A stretch of 64,000 nucleotides of DNA. It comes from Bacillus canaveralius. GTDB lineage: Bacteria > Bacillota > Bacilli > Bacillales > Cytobacillaceae. Position numbers and translations under genes: made by a program. Positions 1 through 9,010 of the stretch are shown one piece after another (within the stretch, counting starts at the first letter, position 1; every line of letters starts with the position of its first letter). Location of the stretch: assembly GCF_002860125.1 (NCBI RefSeq), contig NZ_PGVA01000004.1, forward strand, positions 186,001 to 250,000, in the 5' to 3' direction. Under the pieces are notes generated by a model. The model ran no database searches and was not told the DNA's origin. It was given only the letters and a program-made list of their open reading frames with translations.

Positions 1-1
1 A

Positions 2-478
2 AAGAAGTCGCGTTTAGCGGAGCCATATGAAGCGTTACGAAAGAGAGCAGGAAAAATAGAAGCAGCACAAGGAGCAAAGGCGTTGGTCGGCTTGATCTGC
101 CTTGGAGTGCTGAAGGAATATAAGGGAAGAGCCGACTTTGTCGCGGGATTTTTAGCACCGGCAGGGGTCCATTCGCACAGAAGCACACCAATAGATTCTA
201 TTGATGATGTCTATCCATTCATAGAAGAAACGGCTTTCAGCCATTATTGCCTGTGCGGCAGTAATGAAAGATATAGTTCTGAAGTAATCGAGACAGCACG
301 GCTCCTGAAAGGCAGGTATCCGAAATTAAAGCTTTATTTAGCGGGGTTGCCGGAAGGGACAGAAAGAGAAGAATGGCGAAGAGCCGGAATCGATGAATTT
401 ATTCATATGCGAAGCAACTGCTATGCGACGCTTTCTGCGATGCTGACAGAAATGGAGGCCAATGACAATGAAGGATAA
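2..478 (+). CDS. mutA: methylmalonyl-CoA mutase small subunit, C-terminal part (partial)
   Basis: The reading frame is open from the window edge, so the N-terminus lies outside. The visible 158 residues resemble the C-terminal cobalamin-binding-like domain of the non-catalytic small subunit of heterodimeric methylmalonyl-CoA mutase. That subunit pairs with MutB to isomerise (R)-methylmalonyl-CoA to succinyl-CoA. A histidine matching the DxHxxG cobalamin motif is not evident, as is usual in small subunits. The gene overlaps mutB by a few codons, which implies translational coupling. The call rests mainly on this context and on the fold-like pattern of alternating hydrophobic strands; I recognise no unique motif. 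Confidence 0.85.
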   Translation, partial: KKSRLAEPYEALRKRAGKIEAAQGAKALVGLICLGVLKEYKGRADFVAGFLAPAGVHSHRSTPIDSIDDVYPFIEETAFSHYCLCGSNERYSSEVIETARLLKGRYPKLKLYLAGLPEGTEREEWRRAGIDEFIHMRSNCYATLSAMLTEMEANDNEG

Positions 479-2663
479 GCCTGATTTCAAAAGTGTAAAG
501 CTTTTTTGCGATCAGCCTGCCCTTGATTCTGATGCCTGGAAAAAAGCAGCCGAGGCGGAGATTCGCGGCTCCATAGATGATCTTTTGTTTGAGACGAACG
601 AGCAGATAAAACTTAAGCCGCTCTATACTTCTGATGATTTAAAAAACATTGAGCATCTAAATGACAAACCGGGAATCCCGCCGTACACAAGAGGGCCGTA
701 TCCAACGATGTATGTCAACAGGCCGTGGACTGTGCGCCAGTATGCCGGGTTTTCAACTGCCGAGGAAAGCAATGCTTTTTATCGCCGGAATTTGGAAATG
801 GGCCAAAAGGGGCTGTCTGTTGCTTTTGATCTCGCAACCCACCGCGGCTATGATTCCGACCATGCCCGCGTCGTTGGAGACGTTGGAAAAGCGGGTGTTG
901 CGATCGATTCAATACTTGATATGAAGACGCTCTTTGATGGAATACCGCTTGATCAGATGTCGGTGTCGATGACGATGAACGGAGCCGTCCTGCCGATTCT
1001 GGCATTCTTTATCGTCACGGCAGAAGAGCAGGGAGTGAGTCAGGAGAAGCTATCAGGTACAATACAAAACGATATTCTCAAAGAATACATGGTTCGTAAC
1101 ACGTATATTTACCCGCCGGAAATGTCGATGAAAATCATTGCCGATATTTTTGAATACACCGCGAATTACATGCCGAAATTTAACAGCATCAGTATCTCGG
1201 GATATCATATGCAGGAAGCAGGTGCACCTGCCGATATTGAACTTGCGTACACACTGGCAGACGGTCTCGAGTATGTAAGAACAGGAATGAAGGCCGGAAT
1301 CGATATTGATTCATTTGCACCAAGGCTGTCATTTTTCTGGGCGGTTGGGATGAATTACTTTATGGAAGTCGCTAAAATGCGGGCCGCCCGCTTCATTTGG
1401 GCAAAAATGATGAAAAGCTTTGAACCGGGAAATTCTAAATCAATGGCACTTCGCACCCATTCGCAAACATCGGGGTGGAGCCTGACCGAGCAGGATCCTT
1501 TTAATAATGTAACGCGGACTTTGATCGAAGCGCATGCGGCGGCAATGGGCCATACGCAGTCATTACATACGAACGCCCTTGATGAGGCCATTGCCCTGCC
1601 GACTGACTTTTCAGCGAGAATCGCCCGCAACACCCAGTTATATTTGCAAGAGGAAACAGGAATTACGAAAGTGATTGATCCATGGGCGGGCTCGTACTAC
1701 GTAGAAGCTTTGACAAATGAGCTGATCGAGCGGGCATGGGCTCACATCGAGGAGATTGAGAATCTCGGGGGAATGGCGAAAGCGATTGAAACTGGTCTTC
1801 CGAAAATGAAAATTGAAGAAGCAGCGGCCCGTCGCCAGGCCCAAATCGATTCAGGCAAAGAGACGATTATCGGCGTCAACCGTTACCGTCCTGAGCAAGA
1901 AGAACCGATTGACATATTGGATATAGACAACACGGCTGTCCGTTTAAGGCAGATCGAAAAATTGAAGCAGTTGAAAGATTTAAGGGATGACCATGAAGTC
2001 AAGGAAGCTTTAACAGCGCTCACGAAAGCAGCAGAAACGGGAGACGCGAACTTGCTTGAAATGGCCGTCAGGGCGGCAAGGGTGAGAGCTACCCTTGGCG
2101 AAATCTCGGATGCAATTGAAGCTGTTGCAAATCGCCATAAGGCTGTAATCCGGTCAATCAGCGGTGTATACAGCAGCCATTTCTCCAACGAAGAAGAAAT
2201 TGCCGAAGTGAAAAAAATGACCGATGAATTTCTTGAAAACGAGGGAAGAAGGCCGCGGATTTTGATTGCAAAGATGGGCCAGGATGGCCATGACCGGGGG
2301 GCGAAAGTCATTTCGACTGCGTTTGCCGATCTCGGCTTTGACGTTGATATCGGCCCGTTATTCCAGACGCCGGCAGAAACGGCCCTTCAGGCTGTCGAAA
2401 ATGATGTCCATGTGATCGGGATGAGCTCATTGGCAGCCGGCCATAAAACGCTGCTTCCGCAGCTTTTGGAAGAACTCCTGAAACTTGGCAGGGAAGATAT
2501 TCTGGTCGTCATTGGCGGAGTCATACCTGCCCAGGACTACCAGTATCTATATGATCACGGTGCCGCAGCCATTTTTGGCCCGGGAACAGTGATTCCTGTC
2601 GCTGCCCAAAAAGTAATCAGATCGATTTATGAACGACTCGGGTATGAGGAAGTGGCACCGTAA
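468..2663 (+). CDS. mutB: methylmalonyl-CoA mutase large (catalytic) subunit
   Basis: This is the adenosylcobalamin-dependent mutase that converts methylmalonyl-CoA to succinyl-CoA in the cytoplasm, linking propionyl-CoA catabolism to the TCA cycle. At about 730 residues it has the usual full length. The N-terminal two thirds form the TIM-barrel substrate domain, with the conserved [24 protein letters not shown] and [11 protein letters not shown] motifs. Around residue 608 the C-terminal B12 domain has [12 protein letters not shown], whose histidine is the lower cobalt ligand. An ATG at 462 is also possible, but the GGAGG at 454-458 lies only 3 nt from it and 9 nt from the ATG at 468, so I prefer 468. 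It overlaps mutA and abuts meaB, suggesting one operon. Confidence 0.97.
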   Translation: MKDKPDFKSVKLFCDQPALDSDAWKKAAEAEIRGSIDDLLFETNEQIKLKPLYTSDDLKNIEHLNDKPGIPPYTRGPYPTMYVNRPWTVRQYAGFSTAEESNAFYRRNLEMGQKGLSVAFDLATHRGYDSDHARVVGDVGKAGVAIDSILDMKTLFDGIPLDQMSVSMTMNGAVLPILAFFIVTAEEQGVSQEKLSGTIQNDILKEYMVRNTYIYPPEMSMKIIADIFEYTANYMPKFNSISISGYHMQEAGAPADIELAYTLADGLEYVRTGMKAGIDIDSFAPRLSFFWAVGMNYFMEVAKMRAARFIWAKMMKSFEPGNSKSMALRTHSQTSGWSLTEQDPFNNVTRTLIEAHAAAMGHTQSLHTNALDEAIALPTDFSARIARNTQLYLQEETGITKVIDPWAGSYYVEALTNELIERAWAHIEEIENLGGMAKAIETGLPKMKIEEAAARRQAQIDSGKETIIGVNRYRPEQEEPIDILDIDNTAVRLRQIEKLKQLKDLRDDHEVKEALTALTKAAETGDANLLEMAVRAARVRATLGEISDAIEAVANRHKAVIRSISGVYSSHFSNEEEIAEVKKMTDEFLENEGRRPRILIAKMGQDGHDRGAKVISTAFADLGFDVDIGPLFQTPAETALQAVENDVHVIGMSSLAAGHKTLLPQLLEELLKLGREDILVVIGGVIPAQDYQYLYDHGAAAIFGPGTVIPVAAQKVIRSIYERLGYEEVAP

Positions 2664-3788
2664 ATGAAGGATGAACAAAAACCCGTATGGAACGACCCGA
2701 ACCGGCCCGATGATTTTGCGGGGGTGATCAGCAAAGGTGTTGAAGCAGGAACACCAGGAGTCTCCAGTAAAAAAAGCGGCCGTTTTCAAAAAAAAATTCC
2801 AGTTAATCTTGATGTTGCAAAGCTTGCTAAAGGCGTCCAGGAAGGTGATCGGAGCTATCTTGCAAGATCGATTACACTGATTGAAAGCAATGCTGAGCAC
2901 CATTTTGCCAAAGCGCAGCAGCTCCTGCAACGATTGTTGCCCTATGCCGGAAATTCGATCAGGATTGGTATTACCGGTGTGCCCGGTGCGGGGAAAAGCA
3001 CTTTTATTGAAGCGTTTGGCAGTTATTTGTGCGATCAAGGGCTACATGTTGCCGTCCTTGCTGTCGACCCGAGCTCAAAGATAAGCGGAGGGAGTATTCT
3101 CGGTGATAAGACGAGAATGGAGCTGCTTTCCAGGAACCCGCGCGCGTTTATCCGCCCGTCACCATCAGGCGGAAAGCTCGGCGGTGTCCACAGAAAAACA
3201 AGAGAAACGATGCTGCTATGTGAAGCGGCCGGTTTTGATGTGATTTTAGTAGAAACGGTCGGTGTCGGACAAAGTGAAGTGATCGTCAGGGACATGGTCG
3301 ATTTCTTTATGTTGCTTGTGTTGACTGGAGCAGGCGATGAATTGCAGGGAATGAAAAAGGGAATTATGGAGCTGGCAGATGCGGTGGTTGTCAATAAAGC
3401 GGATGGTGCAAATAAACCAATCGCTGAAAAAACAAGACAAGAGTACAACCGCATTTTGCACTTTCTGCAGCCTGCCACAAAAGGATGGGCAACAGAGGCG
3501 CATACATGCTCAGCTCTTCATCAGCAAGGCATCAAGGAAATGTGGCAAACGATTGTGGCATTCAAAGAAAAAACAGAACAGAGCGGCTCTTTTGCAGAAA
3601 GACGGAGAAGCCAAACGAGAGAATGGATGTACGCCATGATCGTTGACCAGCTGCAAGCCGTTTTTTTTCATCATCCTGAAATTAAAGCCGAGTTGCCCAA
3701 GCTCGAAAACGAAGTGGTCTCCGGCCAGACAACGGTTACGTCGGCGGTGGACAGCTTATTTAAACTATTTTATCGGCACGGCCAATAG
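2664..3788 (+). CDS. meaB: methylmalonyl-CoA mutase-associated GTPase MeaB
   Basis: MeaB is a G3E-family GTPase chaperone. It gates delivery of intact adenosylcobalamin to methylmalonyl-CoA mutase and protects the enzyme from inactivation. The protein has 374 residues. Walker A is GVPGAGKS at about 105-112, VDPSS follows, a VETVGVGQSE switch region lies in the middle, and the NKAD guanine-specificity motif is near residue 240. The roughly 95-residue N-terminal extension and the C-terminal dimerisation helices are typical of the family. The ATG follows the mutB stop codon directly, so the two are almost certainly cotranslated. Older annotations call this family ArgK, LAO/AO transport ATPase; that label is misleading. 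Confidence 0.95.
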   Translation: MKDEQKPVWNDPNRPDDFAGVISKGVEAGTPGVSSKKSGRFQKKIPVNLDVAKLAKGVQEGDRSYLARSITLIESNAEHHFAKAQQLLQRLLPYAGNSIRIGITGVPGAGKSTFIEAFGSYLCDQGLHVAVLAVDPSSKISGGSILGDKTRMELLSRNPRAFIRPSPSGGKLGGVHRKTRETMLLCEAAGFDVILVETVGVGQSEVIVRDMVDFFMLLVLTGAGDELQGMKKGIMELADAVVVNKADGANKPIAEKTRQEYNRILHFLQPATKGWATEAHTCSALHQQGIKEMWQTIVAFKEKTEQSGSFAERRRSQTREWMYAMIVDQLQAVFFHHPEIKAELPKLENEVVSGQTTVTSAVDSLFKLFYRHGQ

Positions 3789-3799
3789 TAAAAAAAAGC

Positions 3800-3824
3800 G
3801 GATAGCGCCAATATGGCACTATCC
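3800..3824 (+). other. hairpin downstream of meaB
   Basis: An 11-bp inverted repeat (ggatagcgcca / tggcactatcc, one mismatch, 3-nt loop) starts a few bases after the meaB stop codon. No T-run follows, so it is not a classical intrinsic terminator. It may protect the 3' end or work with Rho. The rest of 3825-3920 holds nothing I can interpret. Confidence 0.4.
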
Positions 3825-3920
3825 ATCATCTAGGGAGTTTAGGGGTATGGATCTAGCTGTATTATTTGTATTCCCGGTACGATAGGAGTTAAACTTATTT
3901 ATGAATCTTTTTTGGCTTAA

Positions 3921-3950
3921 TTGAAAACTTGGTCGCGATCTTGTTATCAT
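3921..3950 (+). promoter_or_regulatory. SigA-type promoter for brxB
   Basis: TTGAAA at 3921-3926 and TATCAT at 3945-3950 are separated by 18 bp and lie about 95 bp upstream of the brxB start. The match to the SigA consensus is good in the -35 and moderate in the -10. Confidence 0.5.
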
Positions 3951-4045
3951 AGAAAGAGGAATCACTCCAGGGCAGAGTTTAAGCAAATGATTACAATCCA
4001 AATTCTTTCTCTGCTAAAATTATTTCTAGAAAGGGAGCGATAATA

Positions 4046-4483
4046 ATGAACATCGATTTCAATTTATTTATGAATGACGTTGTCCGCCAGGCCCGCCAGG
4101 AAATCGTAACGGCTGGATATGCAGAATTAACAACACCTGAAGAGGTAGAGCAGACGCTTACAAAGGAAGGCACCACATTAGTAATGGTAAATTCCGTGTG
4201 CGGCTGTGCCGGGGGAATTGCCCGTCCTGCTGCTGCTCATGCACTCCATTATGATAAGCGCCCCGATCAGCTTGTCACCGTTTTTGCAGGCCAGGACAAG
4301 GAAGCGACTGAAAAAGCAAGAGGCTATTTTACAGGATTCCCGCCATCCTCTCCGTCCTTTGCCTTATTAAAAGATGGAAAACTCGTAACGATGATCGAAC
4401 GGCATGAAATAGAAGGACATGAACCAATGGCTGTTGTATCAAAACTGCAGCAAGCCTTCGAACAACATTGCGATGAAGTATGA
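4046..4483 (+). CDS. brxB: bacilliredoxin BrxB (YqiW)
   Basis: This thioredoxin-fold disulfide reductase removes bacillithiol from S-bacillithiolated proteins. The 145-residue protein carries the CGC active-site motif at residues 52-54, inside [10 protein letters not shown]. The family-typical FAGQDKEAT and PPSSPSFA segments and the RHEIEGH motif follow. The sequence starts [11 protein letters not shown], as in B. subtilis YqiW rather than its paralogue YphP (BrxA), and the position between yqi and yqj genes agrees. A strong SD (aaagggagcg) precedes the ATG, and a terminator follows immediately, so it is probably monocistronic. Confidence 0.95.
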   Translation: MNIDFNLFMNDVVRQARQEIVTAGYAELTTPEEVEQTLTKEGTTLVMVNSVCGCAGGIARPAAAHALHYDKRPDQLVTVFAGQDKEATEKARGYFTGFPPSSPSFALLKDGKLVTMIERHEIEGHEPMAVVSKLQQAFEQHCDEV

Positions 4484-4490
4484 TAAATGA

Positions 4491-4519
4491 GCCCCGGAGC
4501 AGCATCCGGGGCTTTATTT
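4491..4519 (+). terminator. intrinsic terminator of brxB
   Basis: A perfect 8-bp GC-rich stem (gccccgga / tccggggc) with a 6-nt loop is followed by tttattt. It begins 8 nt after the brxB stop codon. Confidence 0.85.
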
Positions 4520-4629
4520 CTTTCAAAAATCCCCGCAATTTAGGATTGCCTACTTAGCCTCTCCTATCTACTATTTTTGCAGCATAATAATTTCCACGAT
4601 TAACCGAAAATTTATATTTAATAATATTC

Positions 4630-4657
4630 TTGCATAAATATAAAAATGTGTTAAAAT
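4630..4657 (+). promoter_or_regulatory. SigA-type promoter for artPQR
   Basis: TTGCAT at 4630-4635 and TAAAAT at 4652-4657 are spaced by 16 bp within a very AT-rich upstream region. The AT-rich tract around 4626-4660 loosely resembles arginine-repressor boxes, but I cannot establish an AhrC site by eye. The 5' leader would be about 115 nt long. Confidence 0.45.
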
Positions 4658-4778
4658 TCATCTAGGTGAATATATATAAGCTCATAGATTGTACTTGAAA
4701 ATTGATAGATATTTACTATAAAATAAAAGTTAATTACGAAAAATATTAATTTTCAGAAAAGTTATAGGAGGAAAATAA

Positions 4779-5570
4779 ATGAAAAAAGCAATCGGATTAT
4801 TTTTAATGAGCATATTATTAATCGGTCTGCTGGCCGCATGTGGCTCAACTGAAAAAAATTCAAGCGGCGGGCAAAACGGTGACGATAAAAAAGTGTTAAC
4901 AATGGGAACATCGGCTGATTATCCGCCATTCGAATATGTTGATACAGCAAAGGGCGACGATTATATCGGTTTTGATATTGATCTTGCCAATGCCATCGGC
5001 AAAGAACTTGGCTATGAAATCGAAGTAAAGGACATGGATTTTGCCGGCTTGATCGAGGCATTGAAGGGTGGACAGGTCAATTTCGTCATGGCCGGGATGA
5101 CGCCGACAGAAGACCGTAAGAAGAATGTTGACTTTAGCGATATTTATTTCACGGCAGAGCACATGATTGTTTCAAAGAAGGATAGCGGTATTGAAACAAT
5201 TGAAGATTTACAAGGAAAGACCGTAGGGGTACAGCTTGGTTCGATTCAGGAAGGAAAAGCTGATGAAATTTCTGAACAGGTTGACATCAAGATCGAAAAT
5301 CGCAATCGCATTCCGGAATTAATCCAGGAAATAAAAGCGGGGCGCTTTGATGCAGCCGTCATTGAAGATGTAGTTGCACAAGGATATTTCAAAAACAATC
5401 CGGATCTGACAGGATTTACTTTGAAAGATGATCCTGAAGAAGCAGGTTCCGCGATTGCCTTCCCGAAGGAAAGCGAACATACAGCTGAATTTAACAAAGT
5501 TCTAAATGAAATGAAAGAAAATGGCGAGCTTGATAAATTAATAGAAAAATGGTTCCGCAGCAAAGAATAG
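4779..5570 (+). CDS. artP: arginine/basic amino acid ABC transporter substrate-binding lipoprotein
   Basis: This is the extracellular solute-binding lipoprotein (family 3) of a polar amino acid importer, orthologous in position to B. subtilis YqiX/ArtP, which binds arginine. The signal peptide ends in the lipobox LAAC at about residues 18-21, and a Ser/Gly/Asn-rich linker follows. The binding-protein motifs ADYPPFEY, GFDIDLA and GKTVGVQLGS are visible. Its 263 residues are the normal length. The SD gaggaaaa is well placed. A terminator lies between it and artQ, which should give more binding protein than permease. The exact ligand (arginine, or a broader basic range) is inferred from synteny. 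Confidence 0.92.
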   Translation: MKKAIGLFLMSILLIGLLAACGSTEKNSSGGQNGDDKKVLTMGTSADYPPFEYVDTAKGDDYIGFDIDLANAIGKELGYEIEVKDMDFAGLIEALKGGQVNFVMAGMTPTEDRKKNVDFSDIYFTAEHMIVSKKDSGIETIEDLQGKTVGVQLGSIQEGKADEISEQVDIKIENRNRIPELIQEIKAGRFDAAVIEDVVAQGYFKNNPDLTGFTLKDDPEEAGSAIAFPKESEHTAEFNKVLNEMKENGELDKLIEKWFRSKE

Positions 5571-5588
5571 TTTGCCACAAATAAACAG

Positions 5589-5621
5589 CGTTCAGAAGGA
5601 TCAGCCTTCTGAACGTTTTTT
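5589..5621 (+). terminator. partial terminator between artP and artQ
   Basis: A perfect 11-bp stem (cgttcagaagg / ccttctgaacg) with a 5-nt loop and six T residues sits between the binding-protein gene and the permease gene. Because no promoter is obvious before artQ, it probably works as a leaky terminator that sets stoichiometry within the operon. Confidence 0.85.
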
Positions 5622-5662
5622 CCTTCAAATATTGCATTTTAGCGAGAGGATTGAGTATCTCA

Positions 5663-6322
5663 ATGAATTTAGATTTTGCACAATTTATCCCCTCCTTGCC
5701 CTATATATTGAAAGGGATTGGCGTTACCCTTCAAATCGTCATCATGGCAGGGATTTTAGGCTTTGCATTTGGAATTATTTTAGCCTTATTTAAAATTGGT
5801 TCAATAAGAATTCTTGGCTGGATTGCCGATGCGTATACATCGGTCTTTCGCGGTACACCGCTTGTTCTCCAATTGATGATTATCTACTTCGGTTCACCGC
5901 AGCTGCTCGGCTATCAAATTGACGCTTATGTCGCAGCGGTACTTGCTTTTGGTTTGAATTCAGCAGCGTACATTTCCGAAATCATCCGGGCCGGGATTTT
6001 AGCAGTGGACAAGGGCCAGCGCGAAGCGGCGATGGCACTTGGCGTTCCATACAAGAGGATGATGTGGGATATCATTTTGCCCCAGGCATTAAAAAATATT
6101 TTACCGGCCTTAATGAACGAATTTATTACTTTAACGAAGGAATCGGCGATTGTGACGACAATTGGGGTATTGGATATTATGAGGCGTTCATACCAGGTTG
6201 GTGCTGAAAAATTCTCGTTTTTCGAACCACTGTTAATTGCCGGAATGATTTATTATGTCATGGTCATGACGTTAACGATTATCGGTAAAGCGATGGAAAG
6301 GAGGATGAGGCGCAGTGATTAA
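5663..6322 (+). CDS. artQ: arginine ABC transporter permease
   Basis: This is the membrane permease of the polar amino acid importer (His/Glu/Gln/Arg/opine family, B. subtilis YqiY/ArtQ). It has about five hydrophobic segments, and the EAA-loop signature appears in [26 protein letters not shown], a stretch that contacts the ATPase. I start it at ATG 5663 (MNLDFAQF), which matches the family N-terminus. A TTG at 5651 would put agagga directly against the start codon. The gene overlaps artR by 8 nt, implying coupled translation. Confidence 0.93.
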   Translation: MNLDFAQFIPSLPYILKGIGVTLQIVIMAGILGFAFGIILALFKIGSIRILGWIADAYTSVFRGTPLVLQLMIIYFGSPQLLGYQIDAYVAAVLAFGLNSAAYISEIIRAGILAVDKGQREAAMALGVPYKRMMWDIILPQALKNILPALMNEFITLTKESAIVTTIGVLDIMRRSYQVGAEKFSFFEPLLIAGMIYYVMVMTLTIIGKAMERRMRRSD

Positions 6323-7037
6323 AATTGAAGATTTGCATAAGTCGTTTGGAAAGCTCGAAGTTTTAAAGGGAATTTCGACAGCGATTCATGATGGGGAAGT
6401 TGTTGCGATTATCGGGCCGTCCGGTTCGGGTAAGTCAACCTTTCTGCGCTGCATGAATCGGCTTGAAGATCCAACCTCAGGAAAAATTTGGATCGGCGAG
6501 CATGAAATTACCGATGATAAAACAAATATTATGAAAGTGCGTGAAAGTGTCGGGATGGTCTTTCAGCATTTTCATCTTTTTCCTCATAAAACAGCCCTGG
6601 AAAACTTAACTTACGCGCCGATGAAGGTAAAAGGATTATCGAAGCAGGAAGCAGAGCAGAAGGGGCTTGAACTGCTCGCTAAAGTCGGATTGTCCGATAA
6701 AGCTCATGAATATCCAAACAGATTATCAGGCGGACAAAAACAGCGTGTCGCCATTGCCCGTGCTCTCGCCATGGATCCCGAAGTGATGCTGTTTGATGAG
6801 CCGACGTCAGCGCTCGATCCCGAGATGGTAAAGGAAGTATTGGAGGTCATGAAGTCGCTTGCCCACACAGGAATGACAATGGCGATCGTCACCCACGAAA
6901 TGGGCTTTGCCCGGGAGGTGGCCGACCGCGTTCTATTCCTCGACGGCGGCATACTTGTTGAAGATGCGCCTCCGGCTGAATTTTTCAGTGCGGCTAAAAG
7001 CCAGCGTGCCCAGGATTTCTTGCAAAAAATGCTATAA
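6315..7037 (+). CDS. artR: arginine ABC transporter ATP-binding protein
   Basis: This is the ATPase subunit that powers the ArtPQR importer at the inner face of the membrane. Its 240 residues contain Walker [10 protein letters not shown] near 33-41, a Q-loop (FQHFHLFPH), the ABC signature LSGGQKQR, Walker [13 protein letters not shown] and the H-loop THE. The start is GTG inside the artQ end. It is the last gene of the operon and is followed by a hairpin terminator. It belongs to the polar amino acid uptake subfamily (GlnQ/ArtM type). Confidence 0.95.
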   Translation: MIKIEDLHKSFGKLEVLKGISTAIHDGEVVAIIGPSGSGKSTFLRCMNRLEDPTSGKIWIGEHEITDDKTNIMKVRESVGMVFQHFHLFPHKTALENLTYAPMKVKGLSKQEAEQKGLELLAKVGLSDKAHEYPNRLSGGQKQRVAIARALAMDPEVMLFDEPTSALDPEMVKEVLEVMKSLAHTGMTMAIVTHEMGFAREVADRVLFLDGGILVEDAPPAEFFSAAKSQRAQDFLQKML

Positions 7038-7055
7038 AAGGTTTATCCTTAATAA

Positions 7056-7085
7056 AAAGATGGTCAGCTTTGATCATCTTTTTTT
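7056..7085 (+). terminator. terminator of artPQR
   Basis: An 11-bp stem (aaagatggtca / tgatcatcttt, one G-U pair) with a 4-nt loop runs into a T-tract. Confidence 0.8.
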
Positions 7086-7110
7086 CATAAGAAATGTAGG
7101 AGAAATTTTG

Positions 7111-8109
7111 ATGAAGAAATTCAGAATTGGCTATCGCACACTCAAAACCGCATTAGGAACTGCTCTAGCTATTATTTTGGCACAGTACGTCGGGCTGCAT
7201 AATTTTGCTTCCGCCGGAATATTAACAATTTTATGCATTCAAGTCACGAAGAAAAAATCGTTAAGGGCGTCATGGGATCGATTTTTAGCATGTTTGGTGG
7301 CGATGCTTTTTTCGGTGCTGTTGTTTGAGGGGCTTGGCTACCACCCGCTCGTCATTGGTTTACTGTTGCTTGTTTTTATTCCGACAGCAGTGATGCTCCG
7401 GGTAAGCGACGGGATTGTCACAAGCAGCGTGATAATTTTACATATTTATTCATCAGGCAATGTTACGGGCGGGGTACTAATGAATGAATTAGGGCTCATC
7501 GTTATCGGAATCGGCATTGCATTAATAATGAATCTTTATATGCCAAGTGTCGAAGGCAGGCTCGAAGACTATCAGCGCCAAATCGAAGCTCATTTTAAAA
7601 CAATTTTTAAAGAAATTGTCCGTTATTTGCGCACCAATGAAAGTGATTGGGATGGACGTGAAATTACGGAAACGGCGAGATTGATTGATGAAGGAAAATC
7701 GCTCGCCTTTCGCGATGTTGAAAACCATTTTTTGCGGGATGAGAACTTTTACTATCATTATTTTAAAATGAGGGAAAAACAATTTGAGATTCTCGAAACG
7801 GTTCTTCCGACGGTAACTTCAATTTCGCTGCCTGTGAAACAGGGGAAAATGATCGCTGACTTTATTGAAGAATTATCGGGGAACATCCATCCGGGAAATA
7901 CGGCAGTCTTTTTTATTGAAAAGCTGCTACGGATGAGGGTTGAATTTGAGCAGATGGAACTGCCGACGACGAGGGAAGAGTTCGAAGCACGGGCTGCCCT
8001 CTGGCATTTTTTTAAAGAAATGGAACGATATTTAATTTTAAAAAGTTCATTCAAAGGAATAAATTCGAAGCGAGAGGTGCATGAAAAGACGGAAGCAGAA
8101 GCAAACTAG
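7111..8109 (+). CDS. yqjA: aromatic acid exporter-like membrane protein YqjA
   Basis: This 332-residue protein has a hydrophobic N-terminal half with about four to five transmembrane helices (roughly residues 12-140) and a soluble C-terminal half. The arrangement is typical of the ArAE_1 / DUF939 family, distant relatives of aromatic acid exporters; the substrate is unknown. B. subtilis YqjA sits in the same place. The ATG at 7111 has a good SD (gtaggagaa). An upstream extension of the frame back to 6907 is rejected because it would run through artR and its terminator. The 3' end overlaps yqjB by 29 nt. Confidence 0.85.
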   Translation: MKKFRIGYRTLKTALGTALAIILAQYVGLHNFASAGILTILCIQVTKKKSLRASWDRFLACLVAMLFSVLLFEGLGYHPLVIGLLLLVFIPTAVMLRVSDGIVTSSVIILHIYSSGNVTGGVLMNELGLIVIGIGIALIMNLYMPSVEGRLEDYQRQIEAHFKTIFKEIVRYLRTNESDWDGREITETARLIDEGKSLAFRDVENHFLRDENFYYHYFKMREKQFEILETVLPTVTSISLPVKQGKMIADFIEELSGNIHPGNTAVFFIEKLLRMRVEFEQMELPTTREEFEARAALWHFFKEMERYLILKSSFKGINSKREVHEKTEAEAN

Positions 8110-8647
8110 GGGAAATAAATGGGCAGGTGTTGAAATGCTGAGGCTGCTATCTGCATTGCTTGTTTTGCTGTCGATTTCCCCAATCTGGCCGCTTGGCCCC
8201 AATCCGCTTCCCGGTGATGCATTCGTCATCGTCAACAAAACAACGAACCAGGTTGCGTTAATCGATGATAACCGGGTCCAGACAGTGATTAGTGCGGCAA
8301 CCGGGAAAAACGAAGATCTTACTCCTGAAGGCTTTTTTACAGTTACTGTTAAAGCGGTGGCTCCTTATTACCGCAAAAAAGACATACCAGGCGGGCATCC
8401 TGACAACCCGCTCGGATCAAGATGGATCGGTTTTGATGCCGCAGATACGGACGGACGCATATATGGAATTCACGGGACAAATGATCCTTCCTCTATTGGA
8501 AAATATATTTCACAAGGGTGCATCCGTATGCAAAACGAGGCAGTCGAATCACTGTACGATTATATACCCGTCGGCACACGCATTCTCGTAACTTCGACGG
8601 GCAAAAGCTTTGAAGAATTAGGAGCCGAATATGGGGCGCTAGAATAA
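8081..8647 (+). CDS. yqjB: L,D-transpeptidase YqjB
   Basis: This is a YkuD-family peptidoglycan-modifying enzyme that forms or exchanges L,D linkages on stem peptides outside the membrane. A hydrophobic anchor or signal segment spans about residues 20-40. The catalytic core has the family signature with His131 (IHGTND) and the nucleophile Cys147 in SQGCIRM. The protein is short (188 aa) and has no LysM domain. The start codon lies inside the end of yqjA, after agaggtg, suggesting coupling. A strong terminator follows. Confidence 0.9.
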   Translation: MKRRKQKQTRGNKWAGVEMLRLLSALLVLLSISPIWPLGPNPLPGDAFVIVNKTTNQVALIDDNRVQTVISAATGKNEDLTPEGFFTVTVKAVAPYYRKKDIPGGHPDNPLGSRWIGFDAADTDGRIYGIHGTNDPSSIGKYISQGCIRMQNEAVESLYDYIPVGTRILVTSTGKSFEELGAEYGALE

Positions 8648-8680
8648 AAAGGACTGTTCAACTTTTGAACAGTCCTTTTA
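8647..8680 (+). terminator. terminator after yqjB, possibly bidirectional
   Basis: A 14-bp stem (8647-8660 with 8666-8679) overlaps the last base of yqjB. It has A-rich and T-rich flanks, so it can act on both strands: for yqjAB on the plus strand and for the small gene at 8688-8783 on the minus strand. Confidence 0.85.
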
Positions 8681-8687
8681 CCGTCTT

Positions 8688-8783
8688 CTATAAAAACATC
8701 GTTAGTCCCATCATGAGTGTCGATGCGAGCATGATAAAAATCATTAAGTAAACTACTATTTTTCTTGCCTTTCGATTTGACAT
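8688..8783 (-). CDS. Prli42-family stressosome-associated miniprotein
   Basis: A 31-residue ORF on the minus strand is preceded by a near-perfect SD (ggaggag, 5 nt before ATG). It begins MSNRKARKIVVYLMIF, a basic N-terminus followed by a single transmembrane helix ending in MFL. Length and sequence match Prli42, the Listeria miniprotein that tethers the stressosome to the membrane and is conserved across Firmicutes. The gene is convergent with yqjB and shares its terminator. Identification rests on resemblance by eye. An unrelated small membrane peptide is possible but less likely given the RK(I)VVY pattern. Confidence 0.75.
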   Translation of the reverse strand: MSNRKARKIVVYLMIFIMLASTLMMGLTMFL

Positions 8784-8936
8784 TAAATCTCCTCCTAAAC
8801 TTAGATCTACCTCTATCTATTATTTTACTAGGAAAAGCGATCATGAACAACCGCTCAGGTCGATGAAGGATTTTTGGAATTTTCGTCGAATAATTTAAAG
8901 TATTAAGTATATTCTATTAAATTTATTACTTGCTTG

Positions 8937-8976
8937 CCAGACTTGCATGTTGCCATGCCAGGACATGCAGGTCTGG
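8937..8976. promoter_or_regulatory. inverted repeat upstream of mce
   Basis: A 14-bp inverted repeat (ccagacttgcatgt / acatgcaggtctgg, one mismatch) with a 12-nt loop lies 35 bp before the mce start. No T-run follows, so an operator or 5' leader hairpin is likelier than a terminator. It follows an AT-rich stretch that could hold the promoter. Confidence 0.45.
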
Positions 8977-9010
8977 TCTGACATATTTGTATACATTAAA
9001 GGAGGGGAAA

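Noticed and set aside
1883-2311. Long minus-strand ORFs inside mutB (also at 715, 1355 and 2547)
   Set aside because: They mirror the GC-skewed third positions of mutB, lack SD sequences and encode Ser/Leu/Phe-rich, low-complexity products.
4621-4665. Arginine repressor (AhrC) box before artP
   Set aside because: The region is simply AT-rich; no convincing match to the ARG-box consensus could be made by eye.
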